From contig OY829540.1 in assembly GCA_963691705.1 (NCBI GenBank), forward strand, positions 49,822,158 through 49,886,157: 64,000 nucleotides of DNA, written 5' to 3'. Under the pieces are notes generated by a model. The model saw only the letters and a program-made list of their open reading frames with translations, made no database searches and was not told the origin of the DNA. This stretch comes from Viola odorata (Eukaryota; Streptophyta; Magnoliopsida; Malpighiales; Violaceae). Below, piece after piece: positions 55,058 to 64,000 of this stretch. The first letter of the stretch is position 1. The number at the start of each line of letters is the position of its first letter. A program made the position numbers and the translations under genes.

Positions 55058-57187
55058 CATTACGGAAGGACCCCTTTGTTGCCCCCAGCACCTACATCCT
55101 TCAACCTCTCGAAGGCTTAGTCAGCTATCTTGGCAGGATCGAAAGCTTTGCTACGGTAATAATCTGGGAATCCAGCAGCAAAGGCTTGCATCACCTTGTC
55201 CTCCCAGCGCGATATCTCATCGGGCACCTTCGCTAGCTTCACGTCGTGGGCCGATATCTCTTCATGGAGGAGAGAGTTTCTTTTGTTGGCAGCCACCAAT
55301 TCTGCTTCTAGAAGTTCTATCTTGGCCTTCCCTATTGACTTCTCTCTAGACAATTCAGCACGGCAGTCGTTAAGCTCTGCTTGGGTATCGCTTTGGAGTT
55401 GCGTCAGCTCCTCCACTTTAGAGGGGGAACCTCGAGCCTTGTCACCGCGGATGTCGAGAAAGTAATTCAGCATGCGAAAGCTAGCCAGCACGTCATTCAA
55501 AGCGCGTTCGCAATGAACCTCTAGAGGAAGCTCTGACATCTCCTCCCTATCTTCAGCAGAGCCAAATATCGCACCTACAATAGAACCCACCGGCTCGCTC
55601 CGCGATAGCGGATCCGATATTCCCAGTGCGCGAAGTCCGCTGGTGCCAAAGGTAGACAGATCCAAGCGATAGGAAGTGGCTCCTTGAGGACATTGAGAAG
55701 CCAGATTGGCGGTAAAAGGAGGAGAGCGACTTTCAGCGGAACCACCGGCTCCTGATATAGAAGTGCAGAATAATGGCGGAAGGCCATTCAGCAGAGGGTC
55801 AGGAGTAACGGCAGGGTTGAGATTCGGGGCAGCAATGTCAGGAATGAAAGAAGAGATAGGAGAGTCAGGAGCGGCAGTTGGAGGAGGAAGGTTGACCTCT
55901 GGCAGAACCCCGGAAGTATCAGGAGGAACGACGGTTGACACCTCAGCTGCTGCCGTTGCCTTGGAAGTACTCGCACCACCAAAAGAACCAGCCCCAGTAG
56001 AAAGGGTTTCGTTAGCCTTGTTTGAAGTGGCTTCAGCGATTGGGTTGCTATTTCCCATTTGTAGCTTCTTCTGCTGAGCTGCGGAAGCATGACGAGGCCT
56101 AGAGTCGGTATCCATGTCCTCGCTGCTGCTTTCGGATACTTCAGTTTTAGGATGATTTGGAGCCACTCCTTTCCGAATAGGTAACCAATTCTCGAGGAAA
56201 CGGGAAGTACGGTTGGAGATACCGCGCCTGGCAACAGTTTTGAATCTCTTTCTTTTTGGTGCGGCAGGGCGACTGGAACTCTCAGGCGGAGGAGATGGTG
56301 GCAGTGATTGAAGCAGCCTTACGTTCAGAGGAACGTCCTTATCGCTTGACGGTTGATTTTCAGTGTCACCTGCCAGCAAGGCACATCAGAGCAATGATTA
56401 AGCCGAGGTGATAACGAAGGAAAGGAAACTTACTTATAGTATACTTCTCTATAAGCCTGTGCAAGGCAAACTCTCGAATGCAAAAAGATGATTTTAGCTC
56501 CAGCAGCACGTGCGTTTGTTGAAGCTCTTCCCTAGATACTGTTGACGGGTTTGTCTAAAGGGAGTCGTTAAGACACTTATTGAAGCCCCTGGGCCAGGGG
56601 CAGAAAGGTAAATTCACGATAAAAAAACTGCTCTTCCAATCGGCCACAGTCTCTTCAAAGCCCCAGAATTTCTGCCAGAACGACTGCACCAATGCGTCAT
56701 TCCATCTTGGGGCAATATCTACCACACAGTTGCGGCACCTAAAACTAAAAAACTTGCGGAATAAATTGATAGATGGGACAAGGATACCCTGCAACTCGCA
56801 AATGCGAATGAAGGCATGAATCCCGCACCAAGAAGGAGGCGTAATCTGAGCCGGGTTAATGTCGTATTGAACCAATAAATTTTTCACTGCTTCATGGATG
56901 GGAAAGCGAAAGCCATAGAGGAACATACTAAAATATACCATCCTATCGCCCCCCGATAGAAGGTCATGAAGACGATAACCGGCATCAGGAATTCTAACAG
57001 AGTAACCGGGAGGGAAAAAGATACTATTTTCCTCCAGTTCTGCCTCCAAAACTGCTTGATCAACAAAAGCACTGGGTGTTCTCTCAATTTCTAAATCTAT
57101 GGGCCGCTGGAAATTCTGGAGACTTCTCAAAGACCTATTTGTGGCCAGAGGCCACTGAGAATCCTTGGGTATCCTAGAGGTACTCAT
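55058..57187 (-). pseudogene. Accessory gene 3 homologue of block E, one intron
   Basis: Exon 1 is 57187-56434, the intron 56433-56370 (64 bp, GTAAGT...GGCAG) and exon 2 56369 to about 55058. It starts MSTSRIPKDSQWPL. The domain shows MFLYGFRFP, DINPAQITPPSWCGI and APRWNDALV. A TAG at 56555-56557 interrupts exon 1 and a stop at 55117-55119 precedes the conserved last residues; otherwise both exons are open. Exon 2 has PPSPPPESS, PKRKRFK, SFLENWLP-like and coiled-coil segments matching element C. Conservation of intron phase (1) in both families supports a spliced gene. Confidence 0.78.
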
Positions 57188-57673
57188 AATGAATCGGCAA
57201 GATGAAAATCTGAGGAAAAGAAGTAAGGTACCTTGAGCAGAAGGCGGTAAATAAACTGTCGGCGGCGGCGAACGGTGGTCGTGACCTCCTTCGAAGTAAG
57301 AATCCAGAGAGAGAAAAGGAGAAAATTTTGAAGTGCAAGCAAAGAGTATTAAAAGAGAGCAGTTGCTCCCTTTTAAAGGCTAAGTTCGAGAAATGAACAG
57401 CCTATGAAAGCGGGACACATCCCAGAGTAAAAGTGACACGTGTGAAAGCCTCAGAAGGATATTTATGTCCACGCATTTATATCTTCTAGAGGGGGTAGTT
57501 ACTGACGATCAGTTGCAAGCGGTTACGTCGAAGCAACAGTTAGTTTCTCAGCGATAGCCATCCAAAGATGAGCTAACGCCCGAGCATGCAAAACTAAAAA
57601 AGTAAAGAATCATTTAATTTAAAGAAAAAAAGCCATATGGCATCTACAAGGGATTGCCAAGGGCAGAATCAAT
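57188..57673 (-). promoter_or_regulatory. Intergenic promoter of block E accessory gene 3
   Basis: Non-coding. TTTTAAA near 57371-57377 (minus strand) is the only TATA-like candidate and it is weak. AAGGTACC lies about 40 bp before the ATG, as upstream of the other accessory genes. Confidence 0.4.
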
Positions 57674-58094
57674 CCTTGTCAGGCCAATAAGAGGACCAAT
57701 AGCAATATTCCTCATCAGAAAGCGGAAGCTCCTCATCAGTGCAAGGAGGGGATTTGTCAGCTTTTCACTCCGGGCTCAGCGTCAATGGTTTGGATTCCTC
57801 CTTTGTAGCTGAAGATGCCGCCTTGACGATGGTATCGCCTAAAGGAATCTCCTCTTCAAACCAGTCAGCAGGAGGAAACAAAATTTTGCCCTTACAGATC
57901 GGAGGGGCTGAAAATGAAGAAAACCAACCAGTGGTTTCAGAATGTGCTCGCTTCTTCGATCTCTTCCGACCTCCACGGTGGGGCAATCGCCTCTTCCGGC
58001 ATAGTGGCGAAGAAGGATTGTCAGAATCTGGTGTCGTCGGAGGGGTTGGGCGAGATTCTCGCTCGTCGGAGACCTGATCATATGAATCAGCCAT
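57674..58094 (-). pseudogene. Accessory gene 2 homologue of block E
   Basis: The frame starts MADSYDQVSDERESRP and runs to TGA at 57765-57767. It continues in frame with PPCTDEELPLSDEEYCYW to a stop near 57674, matching the acidic end of the protein at 21703. The basic patch HRGGRKRSKKR is kept. One nonsense codon therefore breaks an otherwise aligned gene of about 140 codons. Similarity to the C copy is clear only at the ends and basic patch. Confidence 0.65.
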
Positions 58095-58505
58095 GAGAGA
58101 TGAAAGTCAGTAGCAGCAGAAAAATATGAAGAAGAAGATGAATAGGAAGAAAGGAGAAGAATTCCCCATAAATAGATAAAATGGTGAGACTCTTCAAGTT
58201 TCTCAAGTGAGAGAAGAATAATTTAATGCATCTTGAGAAGATCAACCATAATTGCAAATTCAAAATCCTTGGATCACGCCTGTTGAAATTTCTCAACGAT
58301 CAAGAAGCACAGAAAAACCGCCCAATCAGTTATTACTGAAGAGACAGCGCGTGATTAGTAGAACGGTTTGCCTAAGCAATCGTCGCCACCTGGTAGATAA
58401 GGAAGAATAAATACTGCAAAAGTCCGACAAATGTCAGACTCGTTTTCAGTTGGGCTTAGCCATGGCTCTCAATCGAAGCCAGGATTAACGACCTAAAAAG
58501 GGGAG
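58095..58505 (-). promoter_or_regulatory. Upstream region of block E accessory gene 2 to the junction with D
   Basis: No ORF. The minus strand has AAGCCCAACTGAAAACGAGT near 58440, matching element C near 21397. Beyond it the homology ends at about 58505, where RNase H coding sequence of D starts. A homologue of accessory gene 1 is absent. Confidence 0.45.
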
Positions 58506-59903
58506 AAAGTGACTTACAAAATATACGGGGTGGTGCGCGTGGCTATCGTCGTGAACGAGGACGGTACTAACCACTTCGTCGGCAGCGCCGAGGTATAAAT
58601 ATAAAGTGTCACCCAGCTCCGGCCTTGTCAGCAGTAGGTCGGACGATAGGTAATCTTTTAGGCTGACGAATGCCTCCTCACATTTTGGGGTCCACCCGAA
58701 CGGTGCTTTCTTGCGTATGACTTTGAAGAAAGGGAGGCACTTTTCGCCCTATTTAGAAATAAATCGCCCTAAGGCGATAACGCGCCCCGTCAGCCTTTGT
58801 ACCTCCTTAATGGTTCTTGGAGATATCATGTCTTGTATGGCTTTAATCTTTGAGGGATTAGGCTGGATTCCTTTTCGGCTGACTATGTAGCCCAGGAACT
58901 TTCCCGTTTGAAATGCGAACATGCATTTTCGGGGGTTCAGTTTCATGCGATGCCTTTTCATTACATCAAAAACTTCCTTTAGATCCCGCAGGTGATTTTG
59001 AAAATTTGTGCTTTTTACCAATATATCATCAACGTATGCTTCCACATTCCTTCCTATCTGTTCTTCGAATATTCTGTTTGCCATACGTTGGAATGTCACC
59101 CCTGCGTTCTTCAGCCCAAACGGCATTGCCGTATAACAGTAGGTGGCTTTAGGAGTGATGAAGGCAGTCTTTTCTTCATCTTCCATAGCCATGGGAATTT
59201 GGTGATATCCGGAGTTGGCGTCAAGTGAACTCAAATACGCGTACCCGGCAGTCTGATCGACTAATTGGTCAATTCGAGGAAGCGGGTAGCAATCCTTAGG
59301 GCAAGCATCGTTCAAATCAGTAAAGTCAATACATATGCGCTAATCTCCGTTGGGCTTAGGAACGAGAACTGGGTTGGCTAACCAGGTAGGATATTGAACT
59401 TCGCGGATGAACCCCGCATCAAGAAGCTTCGTTATTTCTTTATCGATGGCTAAAACTTTTTCTGTAGAAAACGCGCGTCGCTTTTGCTGGACCGGTTTGA
59501 CGCTAGGGTCAACATTGAGCCGGTGTTCTGCTATTTCGCGTGATATACCTGGCATGTCTGCGGGTTTCCATGCAAATTCTCCTCGACACTTGTTCAATAA
59601 CCGGGCCAATTGAAGGTTTTCCTCTGGACTGAGCCTTTCGCTGACTAGGAAGTCTACTTCTTCTATACCGATTACTGGTACGGGCACCATTTTGTCAAGA
59701 GGTTGACCTCGCTTCTCATCACCTTGTTCGTATGGGTCCGCCATTATACATACATACCTATCGCAACTCTTTTGAGTCATGAGCAGGTAACATTCGGCCG
59801 CCAATTTTTGATTGCCCTTTATCGCTACCACTCCGTCCCAGGAGGGGTATTTCATCTTCAAATGCTTCTGAGATATTACCGCTCCAAAGCGGTTGAGAAA
59901 AGG
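58506..59903 (-). pseudogene. Element D RT and start of RNase H, broken
   Basis: Pieces at 59861-59340 (protease end, RT start VLVPKPNGD), 59315-58749 (DANSGYHQIPM, MPFGLKNAGVTFQR, YVDDILVKS) and 58748-58506 (LYLYLGAADEVV) are separated by TAG codons at 59340-59342 and 58749-58751. The frame ends inside RNase H after the FVSH motif, at the junction with block E. Confidence 0.87.
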
Positions 59904-62270
59904 TCATCCGAGAATGACATTGTAGGGCAAGTTTAAGTCCACAACAAGCAATAACAGATCCTCTGACCGCTTGGAGGTGTCTTCTCTGAAGTATACGGGC
60001 AGAGTAGTTATCCCTGTGACTGGGATTGGGACCCCGTCCACCCCAATTATGGGTTTCTTGCAAGGTATTAATTCGTTGCCGGGCCCTTTCATGAGATTGT
60101 AGGCCTCTAACGAGAAGAGGTTCACTGCACTTCCGTTATCTATGAGAGTTCTTCTGACTTCGTGACTGGCAATGATGGGCGTAACCACCAATGCATCATT
60201 ATACGGATAGACAACGCCTTTCTCGTCCTCTTCGGAGAAGGCTAATACCATGCGATCTAGGACGCTTATTGTTTCACCTTTCTTTATCGCGCGATCTCGC
60301 TTGCATTTTTCTCCTAACGCCGTCGTCGGTGGTTCTCGTTCATCTATGTAAGGAGTCCCTCCCGCTATGATGTTAATCATAGGGAAGTCCTCGTCTTCTA
60401 CCGCGAAAGTTTCCTCACCTCTTCCTCCGGGAGCATTATCCTTTTGTGGGACGCGAGGGGGCACTTGTCGGTCATCTACGACCCTTTTCGTGGGATTATT
60501 TCTGGCGTCTTCTCTTACTTTGGCTGCGAATTCTTCCAAGTAACCCTCTTCCACCAAACGTTCTATTGCTGATTTTAAGTCCCTGCATACTTCTGTAGAA
60601 TGCCCCCTGGCTTTGTGGAACTTGCAATAAGCATTTTCTCTTCTCCCTAGAAGCACTCCGGGCTTCACAGGCGCAGGGTAACGGATGGGAAGGTTTCGTT
60701 GTTCCACTATCGCTAAAATCTCTGCCTTTGGTAGATTAAGGGAAGGGAAATCAGGGTCGTATGCCCGACCTTTAGAAGAATCTCCTTGGCGTTGAGATGG
60801 AGAACTGCCAGGCTTTCCCTTTGAAGTGTTACCTTTCCGCCCACTGGAGGTTTTGGGAATATGATCTTTCCGCCGAGCATACCCGTCGGTGAGGCGGTCA
60901 TCAGGAATGGTATTTGCAGGAGCGTTTGGAATCAGAGGTGCCTCAAGCGGCATGTCATAGGTTCTATCTCTGTTTTCCTCTTCTTCCATTTTCGCATAAT
61001 TATGGGCTTTAAGTCTTAATGCGTCTAGAGTCGCTGGAGGGTCCACCATTAGTGCATCTCTCAATTTACTATAACGACAGTTCCTCTTCAAGGCTTCTAT
61101 AGCAAAATCAATGGTACCGCCCGGCGTTAGTGACATTTCCAGATCAAATCGACTAAGAAATTCCTTCAGAGTTTCCTGAGGCCTTCGACGTAGGTCAAAT
61201 AACGCGGTGGCAGATTTCCTGATTGGAATCGCTGTACTGAATCTGCTCCGGAACTTGGATTCCAACTGTGCGAAATTGCTGATAGATCCGCCAGGAAGGC
61301 CCTCGAACCAGAGGCGTGCGACTCTTGATAGTGTCATAACAAATATTTGGCATAACGCAGCATCACTGTGCGTCTGAAATTGCACGAAATCCTTCATTAT
61401 ATTGATGTGGGAAATGGTATATCTGGTGCCGTCATAAGTCTCAGTGGGAAGCTTCACATGCCGACTGACCTTATGGCGTCTTATACGACGGCTAAATGGA
61501 TGACCTGATGTGTCATCAAGGATTGCACGCTCATGGTGTGGGGGAGATATTTCCGCAGGACGCCTCCGATTCCGCGAATCTGGTGTGGGATGTCGCCTAG
61601 GAGACCGACTGTGGCTCCTGGGCAAACGAGTTCGATATCTCCTGCTGCTGGATCTTTCACTGCGCTCAGGGGATAAATCTCTATTCATTCCTTCTCTTCG
61701 ACCGTCCCAACGGTTTCTAGCCTCCTCGAGGTGCCGATCCTCCATAGGAATGGGACCTTGGGGCACTTGCGGTACATAAGGCTCCACTCGTCCTTGAGTA
61801 AGCTGCACAAAATTGATCGGGGGATCAGCTATAGGTACAGTTGACCGGAGGTTTTCCTGTAACGACGGTGACAAGGGTCGTTCGGTGACAATAGATGGCG
61901 TGAACATGACACGGGGAGGGACACTTGACCCAGAGATTTCAGGTGTCATTCTGACAGCCATTTCCGTTAAATAGTCCAACCGAGCACGAAGGGCCGCTAT
62001 TTCACTCGCAAAAGGGTGTTCTGTACTATTTAACACAAATCCCCTCGGAGTAGGAGTAGAGAAGCTGGATCCTGCCATTTGGGACAACGAAATGGTCGCC
62101 TGCGAGGAAAGGACTTCCCTTGCAGACCTGGTCAAAGGATTTAGAGATTCTGAACTGATTTGTTGTGCTGTCACAGAAAGATCAGCAGTAGAAAAAGGGA
62201 ATAACTGTCTACGAATCGAAAAAGGAATATTAGAGGATAGGGGTCGCGTCTGCTCCGACTCAGAAGTCAT
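59904..62270 (-). pseudogene. Element D gag and protease
   Basis: The ATG at 62270 (MTSESEQTRP) opens 788 codons, the longest intact gag of this family here. It has an Arg/Ser-rich block, gag core (RLWFEGLPGGSISNFAQLE), knuckle YCKFHKARGHSTEVC and protease motif LIDNGSAVNLFS. It ends at a TGA at 59904-59906 replacing Arg, late in the protease. It is a good reference for locating lesions in B and C. Confidence 0.88.
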
Positions 62271-62356
62271 GATTGTTCCGATCTCTGGGTAGAACAGAGC
62301 TTGGCTATTAAGGATGCTCACTTAATGCACCAAGGCTCTCAATGAAAGCACCAATT
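62271..62356 (-). other. PBS and leader of element D
   Basis: TTGGTGCTTTCATTGAGAG follows the LTR end on the minus strand, as in A and B. Confidence 0.75.
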
Positions 62357-62942
62357 TGATAAGATTTAATTTCTGAGACGATCGGGATGATGACTACTGT
62401 TGATCGGAGTCGCTGTAGTTGTCGTCGAACTCACCTACAAGGCGCCGGAGGGGGGACTCTGGCGTAGACACTCCGATGCTTAAGTCAATAAGCGGTTCAA
62501 AAATAGCAAAGGTTTTAGTAAGTAAATTCTGGCTTACTTGATGTTTTACATTAAAGGGTATTTGTAGGCCGCTGGAGGCGATATCTGGTCGAAATAGCGA
62601 TATCCAGGTGAGACGACGCTCCTGATGACGTCACGAGAGATACCTGGGGATGCTGTCATCAGTGATACCTGAGGGAACGTCATGGGCGATGCCTCTGAGG
62701 TGGGTGCCGGGGGCGATACCCATGAGGATGTCGAGGCGATAACTCTATAGGTCCCTGGGATGGGATGATGCCGTGCGTCCAGAGACGCGTGAGACCTCCC
62801 CCTCCGCTGATGTCGACCATCCTAGAAAACACGTCAAGGTCTGGTGGCGATGGCTTAGATGTCCGATAAGGCTTGTAGGACTCCGTCTTCGGCAGGGGTC
62901 ATAATTACATAAATGCCCTTAGGATTGCCTTAATGGTTATCA
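62357..62942 (-). repeat. 5' LTR of element D
   Basis: It is 586 bp, TGATAAC to CTTATCA on the minus strand. It is more diverged than the LTRs of B and C. The minisatellite region is degenerate, and the TATA box reads TACAAATA (62559-62566). Confidence 0.85.
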
Positions 62943-63766
62943 TTTAATTACTAGTTGATCAAGCTTGTAATTAATCCTAGTTAAATTGACAATATATTGT
63001 TAAACGAAATAGATATTAGCCCAAAATATTTGAAGCACAATTAGACCTCACGACTTCCCTTGCAACCTTCAATTGATTCTTACCCAGAATAAGAGCTTAG
63101 CCGCTCATATTAAAAGTAAAATAAATAAATTGCATAATTAAGGAAGAAGAGAATAAGAAAACTCCTGAATATTACGGTCGGAGCAAAGCTCCGGTTTATT
63201 ACAAAGCTGCTGGAAAAAGTCTAGAAGAAGAGCGTGGCGGAAGAAGAAGAAGGGAGAAAAAGAGCAGAAGAGAGCCTCTCGAAGGTGGGAGAAAAGTATG
63301 GTCGCGGCTGCTCTCTCTAAAAGGAGGACGTGGTGGTAGGAGTTCTGAAACCCTAATTAACTAAAAGTATTTATAGAAAATAGAAAATAGAAATCCTAAG
63401 TCTAATAGGAGTAATTTCCTAAAATATAAAAATATAAAAATAAAGTCCTAAGTCTAATAGAACTAGGTTTCCTTAATTATGCCTCTGCTGAGCTGGGAAC
63501 ACAGAGGGGAAGTCGCAGAATAAGTCAGATTTATTAAATTTCCTTTTCCGCACTTTCCATTTTCTACAGCTGGCCAGCGAGTGATCAGCAGCTTGGCCTA
63601 GACGCTCGAAACACTCCAAAATCTGGTAAATAATGCATCTTTCTGGAGTTTCCTCTCCTAAAGCCTGAATCTGAAATAAGTAAGGAAATAGAGGCTAATC
63701 AGTAGCATCAAGATCCATAAAGGCCTAGGAAAGAAAGAGAAAATGTTGACAAAATACATTATATCA
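62943..63766 (-). repeat. LTR of element F, probably 3' LTR, cut by element D
   Basis: On the minus strand it starts TGATATAATG after a G-rich tract (GTGTGGGGATTTT) and has TATAAATA at 63368-63375. It ends without a CA terminus at the edge of D, so its end was probably lost when D inserted. ORFs are absent. Confidence 0.6.
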
Positions 63767-64000
63767 AAAATCCCCACACTACCCCAATGCTCGCCCTCGA
63801 GCATTACACTTAAAAACGTCACCTTGTTTGGAACACACAGCCTCAATCCACAACACACAGAATAACTTACGCCACCACTTACGCCTTGACCAAGCAATAC
63901 GCCACCCTCCAGCCTAGATGAACTCTGCACCACTCTTAAGGAATAACGAAACCAGAAGAGTGGCTTTCCTACATCAGCCTGTTGCAAGCAATCCTCACAA
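63767..64000 (-). mobile_element. Internal 3' end of element F
   Basis: The minus strand contains CTCGAGGGCGAGCATTGGGG and then GTGTGGGGA before the LTR. That pattern is common just upstream of the 3' LTR in large plant LTR elements. No coding domain is visible; the body lies right of the window. Confidence 0.5.

Larger units (their letters stand above)
52541..58505 (-). mobile_element. Block E: accessory-gene part of a related but diverged Tat element
   Basis: On the minus strand lie homologues of accessory genes 2, 3 and 4 in the same order and with the same intron positions as in element C. No LTR, gag or pol of this element is present. By the layout of C it would come from a plus-strand element, yet it joins the minus-strand gag-pol of D at about 58505 and EPRV copy 2 at about 52540. 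Both joins look like rearrangement breakpoints. Confidence 0.75.
58506..62942 (-). mobile_element. Element D: 5' part of a Tat element of the B/C family
   Basis: The minus strand carries 5' LTR (62942-62357), PBS, gag, protease, RT and the first part of RNase H, broken at about 58506. No 3' LTR, integrase or tail of this copy is found. The five bases right of the LTR (TTTAA, 62943-62947) would be the target site, within the LTR of element F. Confidence 0.87.

Noticed and set aside
63658..63987. A 109-codon minus-strand ORF
   Set aside because: It spans the interior-LTR boundary of element F, including the polypurine tract, so it is not a real gene.

Overview
This window is plant nuclear DNA, most likely from a flowering plant. 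I find no convincing host gene, rRNA or tRNA. It is a nest of LTR retrotransposons and an endogenous pararetrovirus (EPRV, Caulimoviridae-like). The organism call rests on Tat-lineage Ty3/gypsy elements (an extra archaeal-type RNase H between reverse transcriptase and integrase, plus antisense accessory genes with a putative gypsy-type transposon domain), a LINE reverse transcriptase fragment, and a 30K-type movement protein fused to coat and polymerase domains.

Layout. 1-1205: PBS and 5' LTR of a minus-strand LTR element (G). 1206-4693: 3' end of a plus-strand element (H) with tandem repeats, a polypurine tract and a 3.2 kb LTR. 4694-4849: LINE fragment. 4850 to about 18255: EPRV copy 1, minus strand, interrupted by Tat element A (7068-16911; 640-bp LTRs, TSD TTCTT), which itself carries a 1.58 kb solo-LTR-like insertion (11242-12821, TSD ATACC). 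About 18540-52540: EPRV copy 2, plus strand, head-to-head with copy 1 and interrupted by the 27.7 kb Tat element C (19355-47056, minus strand, TSD GAGAT). Element C contains a second, opposite-strand Tat element B (25700-33408) that has lost its 3' half. About 52541-58505: accessory-gene block of a related Tat element (E). 58506-62942: 5' two thirds of another Tat element (D, minus strand). 62943-64000: LTR and internal end of element F.

The most interesting feature is the accessory region of element C. Antisense to gag-pol there are four small transcription units, each with its own TATA-like box: an unrecognised leucine-rich ORF (20896), a short Pro/Ser-rich basic protein (21703), and two paralogous PF04195-like proteins (22592 and 25464/37097) with one and two introns. 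Introns, phases and gene order recur in the diverged block E, so these were maintained genes rather than chance ORFs. Their 3' ends face the 3' end of pol across a repeat-rich region with short palindromes. The LTRs carry a 24-bp minisatellite of TGACGTCA-type bZIP sites upstream of the TATA box, and one such unit also lies upstream of the first accessory gene.

The EPRV copies have different nonsense mutations and deletions, and each preserves the empty site of the retrotransposon that interrupted the other. Its layout is a movement/coat/protease/RT/RNase H polyprotein, a further ORF starting at an overlapping TGATG, a TATA box and AATAAA, and two more small ORFs. Nearly all coding regions here carry stops, frameshifts or deletions. 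The most nearly intact are the pol of A, the gag-protease of D, and the protease-RT-RNase H of EPRV copy 2.
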